Origin: Campylobacter rectus
GTDB lineage: Bacteria; Campylobacterota; Campylobacteria; Campylobacterales; Campylobacteraceae
Direction: 5' to 3'
DNA length: 64,000 nt
Assembly: GCF_004803795.1 (NCBI RefSeq)
Contig: NZ_CP012543.1
Coordinates: forward strand, 806,001 to 870,000
The first letter of the stretch is position 1. The number at the start of each line of letters is the position of its first letter. The notes under the pieces are model-generated. The model was not told the origin of the DNA, searched no databases, and was given only the letters and a program-made list of their open reading frames with translations. Below, in pieces: positions 53,139 through 61,299 of the stretch. The translations under genes and the position numbers were made by a program.

Positions 53139-54548
53139 ATGGCAAAAGAAAACATCGATATGCACAATCTCTACGACCTGGATATGGAGCGCGCGATCCT
53201 CGCGTCCATCATCTATAGCGCGGATAATCTAAGCGAAATTTTCGATATCATAAGCCCGTTTGACTTTTACCTGCGCGCTCACGGCGACGTTTACGACGCG
53301 ATGGTAAAGTGCCTAAACGAAAATTTGCCCGTCGAAACGGGGTTTTTAAAAACCAAGCTTGGAAGCAAATTTGATGAAAACGTGATGAGCGAGATCATCG
53401 GCACGAACTCGATCCTAGATGTGAAAAAATACGCCAATGAAATCAAAGAAAAATCAATCAAGCGAAGCCTCGTCAAAATCGCGCACCAGATACCTAGCAA
53501 AGTGAGCGAGGATAAGCCCAGCCGCGATATGGTGGATGAGCTGAGTCAGAGTTTTTATTCGCTAGTGGACGGGCAGAGCGCGGGCGTCGTAAAGGACGCT
53601 GCTGTCATCATCGCAGACGTCATCGCGCACTTAGAAAAGCAAAAACTGCTCGAAGATAAGGATATCGTGGGCATCGACACGGGCTTTCGCCAGCTAAACG
53701 AGATGACCAAGGGCTTTAAACACGGCGATCTCATCATCATCGCGGCGCGCCCGGGTATGGGAAAAACCACGATCTGCTTAAATTTGATGAACCACGTGCT
53801 GATGCGCGGCGGCGGCGTGGTATTTTTCTCGCTTGAGATGCCGGCCGAGCAGATCATGCTGCGTATGCTAAGCGCCAAAACTTCGATCCCGCTACAAAAC
53901 ATAATGACCGCCAAAATGGACGACGAGGAGTGGTCGCGCCTAAGCGACGCGTGCGACGATATGGCTAGCCGCAAGCTTTTCGTCTATGACAGCGGCTACG
54001 TAAATATCCACCAGATCCGCACGCAGATGCGTAAGCTCAAGTCCTCGCACCCGGAGATCACGCTGTGCGTCATCGACTATATCGGCCTGATGATGGCGAC
54101 GTCAAATTACTCCGATCGCCACCTGCAGATCGCCGAAATCTCGCGCGGACTAAAGCTACTAGCGCGCGAGCTGGATATGCCTATCGTCGCGCTTAGTCAG
54201 CTAAACCGCAGCCTGGAGTCCCGCGCCAACAAGCGCCCGATGCTAAGCGACCTGCGCGAATCAGGTGCCATCGAGCAGGACGCCGATATGATACTTTTCG
54301 TCTACCGCGACGAGGTTTACCGCGAGCAGGAGGAGAAGGAGGCCGAGAAAAAGGCGCATGCCGAGGGCAAGGAGTACGTGCGTAAATTCGTCCCTAACAA
54401 GATCGAAGAAGACGCCGAAATCATCGTGGGCAAGAACCGAAACGGCCCGGTCGGCACGGTCGAAGTAATATTTCAGAAGGAATTTACGCGCTTTGTCGAT
54501 AAGAGCTTTGGCGCCGCGCACGTGGCGGAGTTTAACCCAAACGCATAA
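53139..54548 (+). CDS. dnaB: Replicative DNA helicase DnaB
   Basis: 469 residues. N-terminal helical domain begins with NLYDLDMERAILASIIY (~9-25); linker; RecA-like C-terminal ATPase with Walker A AARPGMGKTTICLNLM (~203-218), Walker B ITLCVIDYIGLM (~306-317), and ALSQLNRSLESRANKRP then LRESGAIEQDADMILF (~350-385). A charged insertion (QEEKEAEKKAHAEGKEYVRK, ~395-414) sits near the end. No intein. Loads ahead of the fork to unwind DNA. Confidence 0.98.
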   Translation: MAKENIDMHNLYDLDMERAILASIIYSADNLSEIFDIISPFDFYLRAHGDVYDAMVKCLNENLPVETGFLKTKLGSKFDENVMSEIIGTNSILDVKKYANEIKEKSIKRSLVKIAHQIPSKVSEDKPSRDMVDELSQSFYSLVDGQSAGVVKDAAVIIADVIAHLEKQKLLEDKDIVGIDTGFRQLNEMTKGFKHGDLIIIAARPGMGKTTICLNLMNHVLMRGGGVVFFSLEMPAEQIMLRMLSAKTSIPLQNIMTAKMDDEEWSRLSDACDDMASRKLFVYDSGYVNIHQIRTQMRKLKSSHPEITLCVIDYIGLMMATSNYSDRHLQIAEISRGLKLLARELDMPIVALSQLNRSLESRANKRPMLSDLRESGAIEQDADMILFVYRDEVYREQEEKEAEKKAHAEGKEYVRKFVPNKIEEDAEIIVGKNRNGPVGTVEVIFQKEFTRFVDKSFGAAHVAEFNPNA

Positions 54549-54566
54549 AAATGCAAAGCTTAAATT

Positions 54567-55841
54567 TTGCAAAAGCCGCAGCAAAAATCCATCTTTGAAA
54601 ATGCGCGCGAGGTTTATGTATTTTGCCTTGCGTGCGCGCTCGTTTTTGGGCTAAATTTGGGCTTTAGCTACTATAAATTTCGCGAATTTAAAGCCCAAAA
54701 CGGCGTTATCTTACAAGCTAAAATTTTACAAAACTACGAAAAAACGAACGTAAAAGGCAAAATTTACCGCGTTTTAAAGCTAAAAACGCAGGATTTTAGC
54801 TTTTACACGACGACGCGGGCGGACTTTGACGCGGGAGCCAACGAGCAAATTTTAATCGGCGCCGAAAACAAAAACGTTAAATTTAAAGAGTACCTAAGCG
54901 GCTCGTTTTTTATGCCAAGCTACGGTACCATAGAGCTTCGCTACGCCGATAGCCGCGAGTCCGTGCGGGATAAAATTTACGGTTTTATCTCCGAGCAGCA
55001 CGAAAGCGAGAAAATGACCGAGCTTTTTACCGCGCTGTTTCTGGCTGCGCCTGTGGGTAAGGAGCTGCGCCAAGACGTAAATTTCTACGGCGTAGCGCAC
55101 CTCATCGCGATTTCCGGTTATCATTTGGGGCTGATTTTTGGGGCGTTATATTTTATTTTGCGCCCGATTTACCGCTATTTTCAGGCGCGCTATTTTCCGT
55201 ATCGAAACGCCAAATTTGACCTCTCGGCCACGATCTTTGCGGTTTTGTTTTGTTATCTTGCCTTGATCGGCTTCGTGCCGTCCTTTTTGCGAGCGTTTTT
55301 GATGAGCTTGCTAGCGCTCTTTTTACTCGCTAGAAACGTGCGCATCGTTAGCTTTGAGCTGCTTTTCGTCGTGATTTGCGCCGCCGTATCGCTGATGCCG
55401 AGTCTGCTTTTTAGCATCGGATTTTATTTTTCGTGCATGGGCGTGTTTTATATATATCTGTATTTGCGGCACTTCGGCGGGCGATTTTCAAATTTAAGCA
55501 ACGCTATCTTGCTAAATTTTTGGGTATTTTCGGCGATGATTTTGCCCGTGCTTTACTTTTTCCCGCTCGTTAGCGCCCAGCAGCTAGCCGTCTTGCCGAT
55601 CACGCCGCTTTTTAGCTTGTTTTATCCGCTAAGTGCGCTTTTGCACGCGTTTGGCGCTGGCGGCGCGCTTGATGAATACCTGCTAGAATTTCTCTCATGG
55701 CGTGCAAAGGGCGTAAATTTGAGCGTGCCGTTTTGGCTGTTTTTACTCTATAATGCGCTGAGCCTAGCAAGCGTCAAAAGCAAAATTTTAGCCGCCGTTA
55801 TCGTGCCGCTAAATTTACTTTGCTTTACCGCGCTTGTTTAA
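54567..55841 (+). CDS. comEC: ComEC/Rec2-type DNA uptake channel
   Basis: 424 residues. A short N-terminal membrane segment, an OB-like periplasmic region (~45-130), then the Competence domain with VNFYGVAHLIAISGYHLGLIFGALYF (two parts, ~170-195) and seven or more helices. The C-terminal metallo-beta-lactamase domain of long ComEC proteins is absent, as usual in Campylobacter. It transports single-stranded DNA across the inner membrane in natural transformation. TTG start 18 bases after dnaB; no ATG fits better. Confidence 0.92.
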   Translation: MQKPQQKSIFENAREVYVFCLACALVFGLNLGFSYYKFREFKAQNGVILQAKILQNYEKTNVKGKIYRVLKLKTQDFSFYTTTRADFDAGANEQILIGAENKNVKFKEYLSGSFFMPSYGTIELRYADSRESVRDKIYGFISEQHESEKMTELFTALFLAAPVGKELRQDVNFYGVAHLIAISGYHLGLIFGALYFILRPIYRYFQARYFPYRNAKFDLSATIFAVLFCYLALIGFVPSFLRAFLMSLLALFLLARNVRIVSFELLFVVICAAVSLMPSLLFSIGFYFSCMGVFYIYLYLRHFGGRFSNLSNAILLNFWVFSAMILPVLYFFPLVSAQQLAVLPITPLFSLFYPLSALLHAFGAGGALDEYLLEFLSWRAKGVNLSVPFWLFLLYNALSLASVKSKILAAVIVPLNLLCFTALV

Positions 55842-56177
55842 AATTTAAGAATCGCGGTAAAAATGATAAAGCGCAATTTTTTAATTATCTCGAGGATGCG
55901 TTTAACGTCGTTGCGATTTGCTTTTTGATATTTTTTTCGTTTTGGTACTTTTAAAAAGACGGCGCGCAAAAAACGCTAGAGTGCGAAAAGCGGTGCAATC
56001 GATAGAAAAAGCCGAGAAGCTAGCCGCAAAAGGAGAAGACGCGGCGGCGCGGTATCTTAAATTTTATGCGCAGGATTTGAAAAATCCACCCGAAAATTCG
56101 CGCGAGCAGACTTACAAAAAATTAACTTCGGCTTCAAATTTCACGAAAATCTTTTGAAATTTAAGCAAAAATAGCCG
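55842..56177 (+). other. Spacer with a doubtful 79-codon ORF
   Basis: 55918-56157 (TTG start) could encode a short hydrophobic segment followed by a basic helical tail (RKAVQSIEKAEKLAAKGEDA, then ARYLKFYAQDLKNP). The composition is protein-like, but there is no good ribosome site and no family, so it may be a decayed or tiny membrane-protein gene. Nothing else in the gap. Confidence 0.3.
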
Positions 56178-57035
56178 CTAATCCTCTGCCGCGTCCAAAT
56201 TTTTCTCACCGTTTTTCTCGTTATCGCCCGCTTTTTCCAGATACGCACACAGCTTCACGCCGTAAAGAAATATGATCCACGACACGTAAATCCACACGAA
56301 AAAGAGCAACACCACCGAAAACGAACCGTAGATGCTAAGATAGGTTTTGTTGTTTGCGGCGTAAAAGACGAAGATATTTTTGCCCAGATACCAGATGAGC
56401 GAGGCGACGAACGAGCTAAAAAGCGCGTTTTTTAGGGCGATTTGGCGATTTATCGAGATGAGATACGTCACGCAAAATATCGCCCAAATGATGAGGTACG
56501 GGAATATGCTGAGAAAATTTATCCACTTCGTGTAGGCGCTGGAGTTTAGCATATCTTGAAATAAATTTGAGAGATAAAAGCTAAGCCCAAGCCCTAAGGG
56601 AGCCAGCGTAATGAGCGTCCAATAAGCACTCAGCGAGTTCCAAAATTTGCGGCTGCTCGTGTGCATGATGCGGTTGATGACGTATTCGTAATCGGCAAAA
56701 AACATAATCGAAGTAAAGATGATAGCGCCAAGTCCGAGGATGCCAAGGCTAGAGCTGTTTTGCAAAAAGGTCTCGATGTAGTTTGAGATTGCCTCTTGGT
56801 TTGACGGTAGCAGCTGGGCGAATATAAATTCCTTGATCTTGGTGTAATAGACGCGAAAGCTGGGCATCTGCGTAAAAAGCGAGAGCGAGATGAGCAGCAC
56901 GGGGATGATGGAGAGCATCGTGTGAAAGCTAAGACTAGAAGCGTAGTGCAGCAGCTGTTTGTCCTTGATCTTTAGCATCGCCGTGAGCCAAATTTTAAGT
57001 GTTTGTCTTATCTTTTCAAATTTTTGCGCGGTCAT
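56178..57035 (-). CDS. YihY/UPF0761-family inner-membrane protein
   Basis: 285 residues with six helices. Family marks: DKQLLHYASSLSFHTMLSIIPVLLI (two blocks, ~21-45), LGLGAIIFTSIMFF, FYLSNLF, ALKNALFSSFVASLIWYLGKNIF (~197-219), YGSFSVVLLFFVWIYVSWIIFLYGVKLCAYLE (~236-267). Once named RNase BN, but that assignment was withdrawn in E. coli; function is unknown. Ends in an acidic, Asn-rich tail. Confidence 0.92.
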   Translation of the reverse strand: MTAQKFEKIRQTLKIWLTAMLKIKDKQLLHYASSLSFHTMLSIIPVLLISLSLFTQMPSFRVYYTKIKEFIFAQLLPSNQEAISNYIETFLQNSSSLGILGLGAIIFTSIMFFADYEYVINRIMHTSSRKFWNSLSAYWTLITLAPLGLGLSFYLSNLFQDMLNSSAYTKWINFLSIFPYLIIWAIFCVTYLISINRQIALKNALFSSFVASLIWYLGKNIFVFYAANNKTYLSIYGSFSVVLLFFVWIYVSWIIFLYGVKLCAYLEKAGDNEKNGEKNLDAAED

Positions 57036-57287
57036 TTTGGGTCCTTAAATTTGAGGTATTTTACTTTAAAATTTTTGAAATTTCGGTTAGATAAAATTTT
57101 ATTTATTTTGCATTTTTCGATGCGGCTGTTTTTGATACGGTAGGATTAAATTTGATGGCAATAATGGCGTTAAATTTGACATGGTCGGCGATTTTAAAAT
57201 TCGGATTTACGGCAGCGAAGTTAAATTCGGCTAAATTTGGCGTGATAATTTCGTCAAATTCGAGGCGATAAGGGTTTAAATTTAGCT
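57036..57287. other. AAATTT-rich spacer
   Basis: Spacer after yihY start. Seven or so AAATTT words; no gene or clear hairpin seen. Confidence 0.4.
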
Positions 57288-57476
57288 TTACGGCAAGGCT
57301 TCTTTTATCATCTTTTTTATCTCGGAGAGGCTTTGCTCCTCGTCCGTTACCAGCTCGCGCATTTTAAAGCCGGCCTCGATGATGGCGTAGAGTTCGGGCT
57401 TTGTGGTTTTCCATCTTTGTAGCGTTCTGGTCGTTATCTTTAAAATTCTAGCTTTGTCTTGTTGGCTGTATTTCAT
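57288..57476 (-). CDS. Small HTH-type protein
   Basis: 62 residues. YSQQDKARILKITTRTLQRWKTTKPELYAII has the shape of a helix-turn-helix (KARILKITTRTLQRWK) of the phage-regulator/transposase-helper sort; the second half is a charged helix ending KKMIKEALP. Isolated, minus strand. May regulate the divergent cluster that starts at 57607; that is inference. Confidence 0.55.
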   Translation of the reverse strand: MKYSQQDKARILKITTRTLQRWKTTKPELYAIIEAGFKMRELVTDEEQSLSEIKKMIKEALP

Positions 57477-57606
57477 AGCGCAAGTTTAGCTTTTATAAAT
57501 TTAATAGCAAATTGCGACATATATTCGTAAATTTATGATAAATTCAGAAATAATGTCGTAAAATCGTAAAATTTAATTTTTAAAATAACACAAAAAGGGA
57601 CTTAGG

Positions 57607-57987
57607 TTGAATTACTCGGATATCGGTTTTAGTTTTATAGCATCTGTTTTTGGCGGCGGAGTTGTTTGGTTTTTAGCCGGTGTTTTTGGAGTTGAGGGCG
57701 AGATAATAAGATGGATAGTAGCGGCTGTTGGATTTATAGTCGCTTTTTACATTTTTGCTCTCGGTTCAAAGTGCGAATCTTGCGGAAAGCTATTTTCAAC
57801 AGTTGAGATCGGTAGGGAAATTTTAGATCAAAAGATTATGCAAGGCGCTAAAAAAGGTAAATACAAAAACGGCAATACAAGAACGCTAAAGGCTATATAC
57901 GAGGTGGCAAAAGTTAAGGTGTTTAGAGAATGCGCCAATTGCGGATTTAAAAGCGCTGAAATACAAACAGGCAAAAAAGAAATTTAA
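57607..57987 (+). CDS. Membrane protein with zinc-ribbon-like Cys pairs
   Basis: 126 residues. Two hydrophobic helices (~8-27 and ~33-55) then a cytoplasmic part with two CXXC knuckles, CESCGKLF (~59-66) and CANCGFKS (~108-115), 45 residues apart, which could bind one zinc. TTG start with AAAAAGGG upstream. Family not recognised. First of three short co-directional genes. Confidence 0.65.
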   Translation: MNYSDIGFSFIASVFGGGVVWFLAGVFGVEGEIIRWIVAAVGFIVAFYIFALGSKCESCGKLFSTVEIGREILDQKIMQGAKKGKYKNGNTRTLKAIYEVAKVKVFRECANCGFKSAEIQTGKKEI

Positions 57988-58002
57988 CTAAAAGGAGAAA
58001 AA

Positions 58003-58536
58003 ATGAGTAAAATAAAAATGTGCGCCGTTTTGGCTGTTGGATTATTTGTCGTCGGATGCGGCGATAATAGCTATAACTGTGATAATGATGCGGCTACCAT
58101 TGAAGCCATAAAGCTTGAATCTTACGATAAAATGTATAATAAATTTGATACTAGACTGGATAAAATTTTAGACGACTCTATGTCCTTAATCAAAATTAAT
58201 TCAAGAGAAATTGTGAGCATTAATGACAGAGCCAAACGCTCCACTTGCAAGGCTAAATATACTATAGAAAATCCAAAAAACGAAAACGAATTTAAAATCA
58301 TGGCTAGAGTCGTGCTCGTAATGGAAAAAGTCTTTAAGACAAACGGAATGATTTTATCAGCGAAGGATCAAAATATAAAAAATGATTTTTTTAAAGAGAT
58401 AGAAAGCGATCTGCAAAGACGCAAAGACGAGCTTAGTAAGAGTATCTATGATAATCCCGATACCGGACAAGAAACGATAATCTATGATGTGTATGATAAT
58501 GGGCGAGGAGATAGTTTTGTCGAGGTGGCGCAGTGA
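58003..58536 (+). CDS. Lipoprotein of unknown function
   Basis: 177 residues. Signal peptide with lipobox VVGC (Cys19) followed by GDNSYNC. The mature part is helical, with an N-terminal DAATIEAIKLESYDKMYNKF region, a central beta stretch (CKAKYTIENPKNENEFKIMARVVLVME) and a second Cys. Overlaps the next gene by four bases. Family not recognised; AT-rich composition like its neighbours here. Confidence 0.75.
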   Translation: MSKIKMCAVLAVGLFVVGCGDNSYNCDNDAATIEAIKLESYDKMYNKFDTRLDKILDDSMSLIKINSREIVSINDRAKRSTCKAKYTIENPKNENEFKIMARVVLVMEKVFKTNGMILSAKDQNIKNDFFKEIESDLQRRKDELSKSIYDNPDTGQETIIYDVYDNGRGDSFVEVAQ

Positions 58537-58883
58537 AGGCAACAGCGATAGTGATGTCCATCCATGAGCCAAGCTCCGGGATGCTGGTGTCGGGTGAGAA
58601 AAATATCATACATCGAAAGCATAAATTTTCAAAGGAATTTAAGAAAATATATGTGTATTGCCCGGATACAGCCAAAATAGTCGGAGAGCTTGAAGTGGGT
58701 GGAATTCTATACTCCGCAAGTGATGGCTCTTGTATAAGTAGAAGCCGGTTTTATGACTATTATGATAGCGAAATGGTGTATGCTATAAAAATTAAAAGAG
58801 CAATCAAATACGAACCGCCAAAAGAACCGCTTGAAATCGATCCGAATTTTAGAGCACCGCAACAATTTTATTATATAAATTAA
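58533..58883 (+). CDS. ASCH/PUA-like domain protein
   Basis: 116 residues, GTG start overlapping the lipoprotein stop. IVMSIHEPSSGMLVSGEKNIIHRKHKF near the start (substrate-loop GEK...RK pattern), then KKIYVYCPDTAKIVGELEVGGILY fits the ASCH fold seen in small RNA-binding or nucleoside-processing proteins, common in prophages. A Pro-rich end (YEPPKEPLEIDPNFRAPQQ) follows. Call by pattern only. Confidence 0.5.
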   Translation: MKATAIVMSIHEPSSGMLVSGEKNIIHRKHKFSKEFKKIYVYCPDTAKIVGELEVGGILYSASDGSCISRSRFYDYYDSEMVYAIKIKRAIKYEPPKEPLEIDPNFRAPQQFYYIN

Positions 58884-59086
58884 AAAGTAAATTTAAGCGG
58901 CAGTATCGTGAGATGGTAAATGTTCTACTTTGTTCTGCTCGTAGTTGCAAAGCAGAAGTTGAGGTTTTGCGACCAAGGCTAACCAAGTAGGTTTTGCTTC
59001 TATGGTCGCAACTGCTAGCAAAAAACGAAACTCATTTCTCAAAGAAAGCGCCTAGCGCAAGAAAAACGCTCACGAGGCAATGCTTT
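58884..59086. other. Spacer with inverted repeat
   Basis: TTGCGACCA (58967-58975) and TGGTCGCAA (59003-59011) are perfect 9-base arms with a 27-base loop. The region shares text with other debris spacers (CGTAGTTGCAAAGCAGAAG). No gene. Confidence 0.4.
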
Positions 59087-60472
59087 TTACAACCCCATCT
59101 TAAACGGGTTTAGGATATTATTCGGGTCAAACGCCTTTTTGATACTTCTAAAAAGCTCCATCTCCGCAGGCGTAAAGGCAAGCGGCATAAACTCGGCCTT
59201 GCTAATACCGATGCCGTGCTCGCCGCTAAGCGTGCCGCCAAGCTCTATCGCGATCTTAAAAATTTCCTCGATCGCCTTGTGTCCACTCTCTACCTGCGCA
59301 GGGTCGGATTTATCCACGACCATGACGTTTGTGTGCACGTTACCGTCGCCGGTGTGGCCAAAGCACGGTACCTGCACGCCGTATCTTTCCGCGACGCCGC
59401 CGATGCGCCCTAGTAGCTCTGGTAGTTTTGAGCGCGGTACCGTGATGTCCTCGTTAAGCTTTAAATTTCCGTAGATATTTATCGCCTGCGAGCAGTTGCG
59501 GCGAGCAAACCAGATGTCGTTTCGCTCGCCCTCGTCTTTGGCGCGTCTAAATTCGCTAGCGCCGTTTTCTCTAAACACTCGCTCTATCGTGGCCAGATCC
59601 TGCTCTAGGCCGTCTAAAACATCGCCGTCCACGTCGGTGATGAGTAGCGCGCCCGCATCTTGCGGTAGGCCTTTGTTAAATTTAGTCTCGACGGCGCGTA
59701 TGCAAAGCGCGTCTAAAAACTCCATAGCTACGGGCGTCACGCCTGCTGCCATCGTCTTATAAACGGCGTTCATCGCGGCGTTTACGCTAGGAAAAATTCC
59801 CATCGCCGTTTTTCTAAATTTAGGCTTTGCGATGAGTTTTAGCGTGATCTCGGTTATTACCGCTAGCGTGCCCTCGCTGGCGATGAGGATGCCTGCGATA
59901 TTGTATCCCGCGACGTCTTTTATCGTGCGTTTGCCCGCGCGGATCACTTCGCCGCTAGGTAGCACCGCTCGTAGCGCCATGACGTAGTCTTTGGTGATGC
60001 CGTATTTTGCCGCGCGCATACCGCCCGCGTTTTCGCTGACGTTGCCGCCTAGCGTCGAGTACTCCTGGCTGGCGGGATCGGGCGGGTAGAAAAGGCCTAG
60101 CTTCTCGGCTTCGCGCTGCAAATTTATATTTATACAGCCCGGTTGCACGACGGCGACCATGTTTTGCATGTCGATCTCTAGGATTTTGTTCATATGCTTT
60201 TCAAAGGCAAGTACCACGCCACCTTCGTGCGCTAGCGCACCGCCCGTAAAGCCGCTGCCCGCACCCCTAGGCACGATTTTGACTCCGTTTTCGTTGCAGT
60301 ACTTTAAAATCTCGCTAACGTCGCGCTCGTCCCTAGGAAAAAGCACGCCGTCCGGTAAATGGCGCTTTCTAGTCGCGTCGTAGCAGTAGGCGATCCTGTG
60401 TGCGTCGTCGAAGTAAGCGTTGTCTGCGCCTAATAAATTTACAAAAAATTTAGCGTGTTTTTCGTGCATCAT
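59087..60472 (-). CDS. FAD-linked oxidoreductase, glycolate/D-lactate dehydrogenase GlcD type
   Basis: 461 residues. FAD-binding (PCMH) domain with VKIVPRGAGSGFTGGALAHEGGVVLAF in two parts (~55-81), PDPASQEYSTLGGNVSENAGGMRAAKYG (~130-157), then the FAD-oxidase C domain with NEDITVPRSKLPELL and FGHTGDGNVHTNV (~368-380), ending GEHGIGISKAEFMP and NPNNILNPFKM-like FDPNNILNPFK. Oxidises a 2-hydroxy acid such as D-lactate or glycolate. Its ATG overlaps the stop of the upstream PgbA_N gene, so they are cotranscribed. Confidence 0.92.
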   Translation of the reverse strand: MMHEKHAKFFVNLLGADNAYFDDAHRIAYCYDATRKRHLPDGVLFPRDERDVSEILKYCNENGVKIVPRGAGSGFTGGALAHEGGVVLAFEKHMNKILEIDMQNMVAVVQPGCININLQREAEKLGLFYPPDPASQEYSTLGGNVSENAGGMRAAKYGITKDYVMALRAVLPSGEVIRAGKRTIKDVAGYNIAGILIASEGTLAVITEITLKLIAKPKFRKTAMGIFPSVNAAMNAVYKTMAAGVTPVAMEFLDALCIRAVETKFNKGLPQDAGALLITDVDGDVLDGLEQDLATIERVFRENGASEFRRAKDEGERNDIWFARRNCSQAINIYGNLKLNEDITVPRSKLPELLGRIGGVAERYGVQVPCFGHTGDGNVHTNVMVVDKSDPAQVESGHKAIEEIFKIAIELGGTLSGEHGIGISKAEFMPLAFTPAEMELFRSIKKAFDPNNILNPFKMGL

Positions 60473-61185
60473 TTTTCTTTCAAAAGAGCTTTGTAGTGGC
60501 GATCAAAGTCGCTGATCTGCTCCGAGCCCCATTTCCAAAATACCGTATCGATGTCCTTAACGCGAGTGTAGAAAGGCAGCTGGTAGTATTTGACCGCGCC
60601 GCTTTGGAAGCGTTTTAGCGGCTCGAAGCTTTGACAGTCTGCAAAAACCGCCTCGTTGTTCATAGCGATGAAAATGAGCCCCGCCGCGCTTTGGTTGCAC
60701 ATTTTGCGAAAGTCGTCGCGGCTGGGGTTAGGCTTATACTCGTAGCTTAGATACGAGCCTACGATGTCGGGGTGGATGAAGGTAACGCCCTTAAATGCGC
60801 CGACTACTTCGGAGTAAATTTCTTTGTTCGGCGCGACGATGAGCGAGCGGTCGTAGAGGTAGTTTAGGACGAGCTCGTCGCCGCTTTTAGGCAAAATTCC
60901 CGGCAGCGGCAGGGCTTTTTGCTCTAATGCGTCAAAAACTTCAAAGCGCACCTTCGCAAAACCGCCGCCTTTTTGCGTAACGACGGCGCGAGCGATGATA
61001 GAGCTTTGGATGTTGTCAAATCTATGCATCACGACGCCGCTACTGCCCGTTACGATACTCGGGCTATCTATGATTGTGCCTACGCCCTCATCCACGCTTA
61101 TCAGCGGGGCTTTATACTCTCTCATCGAAAATTCCGCCGCAAAACTGAGGCAAGCCGCCGCTAAAAATAAAAGAAATTTTTTCAA
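60469..61185 (-). CDS. PgbA N-terminal-domain secreted protein
   Basis: 238 residues. Signal peptide (MKKFLLFLAAACLSFAAE) then a domain I recognise from H. pylori plasminogen-binding PgbA/PgbB N-termini: IDSPSIVTGSSGVVMHRFDN, SSIIARAVVTQKGGGFAKVRF, VFDALEQKALPLPGILPKSGDE, VLNYLYDRSLIVAPNKEIYS, HPDIVGSYLSYEYKPNPSRDDF. The Lys-rich plasminogen-binding tail of PgbA is missing, so adhesion is not implied. Role unknown; expected in the periplasm or outside. Translated with glcD. Confidence 0.82.
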   Translation of the reverse strand: MKKFLLFLAAACLSFAAEFSMREYKAPLISVDEGVGTIIDSPSIVTGSSGVVMHRFDNIQSSIIARAVVTQKGGGFAKVRFEVFDALEQKALPLPGILPKSGDELVLNYLYDRSLIVAPNKEIYSEVVGAFKGVTFIHPDIVGSYLSYEYKPNPSRDDFRKMCNQSAAGLIFIAMNNEAVFADCQSFEPLKRFQSGAVKYYQLPFYTRVKDIDTVFWKWGSEQISDFDRHYKALLKEK

Positions 61186-61299
61186 AATTTATCTCCTGAA
61201 AGTATGAAATTTTGACGCTCATTATATCTGAAACTGCCTTAGTTTTGCAAAATGTAAGTAATTTTCGAGTAAAATACGGCTTTTAAATCAAGGGAATTT

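Noticed and set aside
53139-54548. Intein in DnaB
   Set aside because: Length (469) and uninterrupted Walker motifs show none.
58921-59020. Possible tRNA or small RNA between the ASCH-like gene and glcD
   Set aside because: The 9-bp stem with a 27-base loop does not fold as a cloverleaf and there is no anticodon arm or CCA end.
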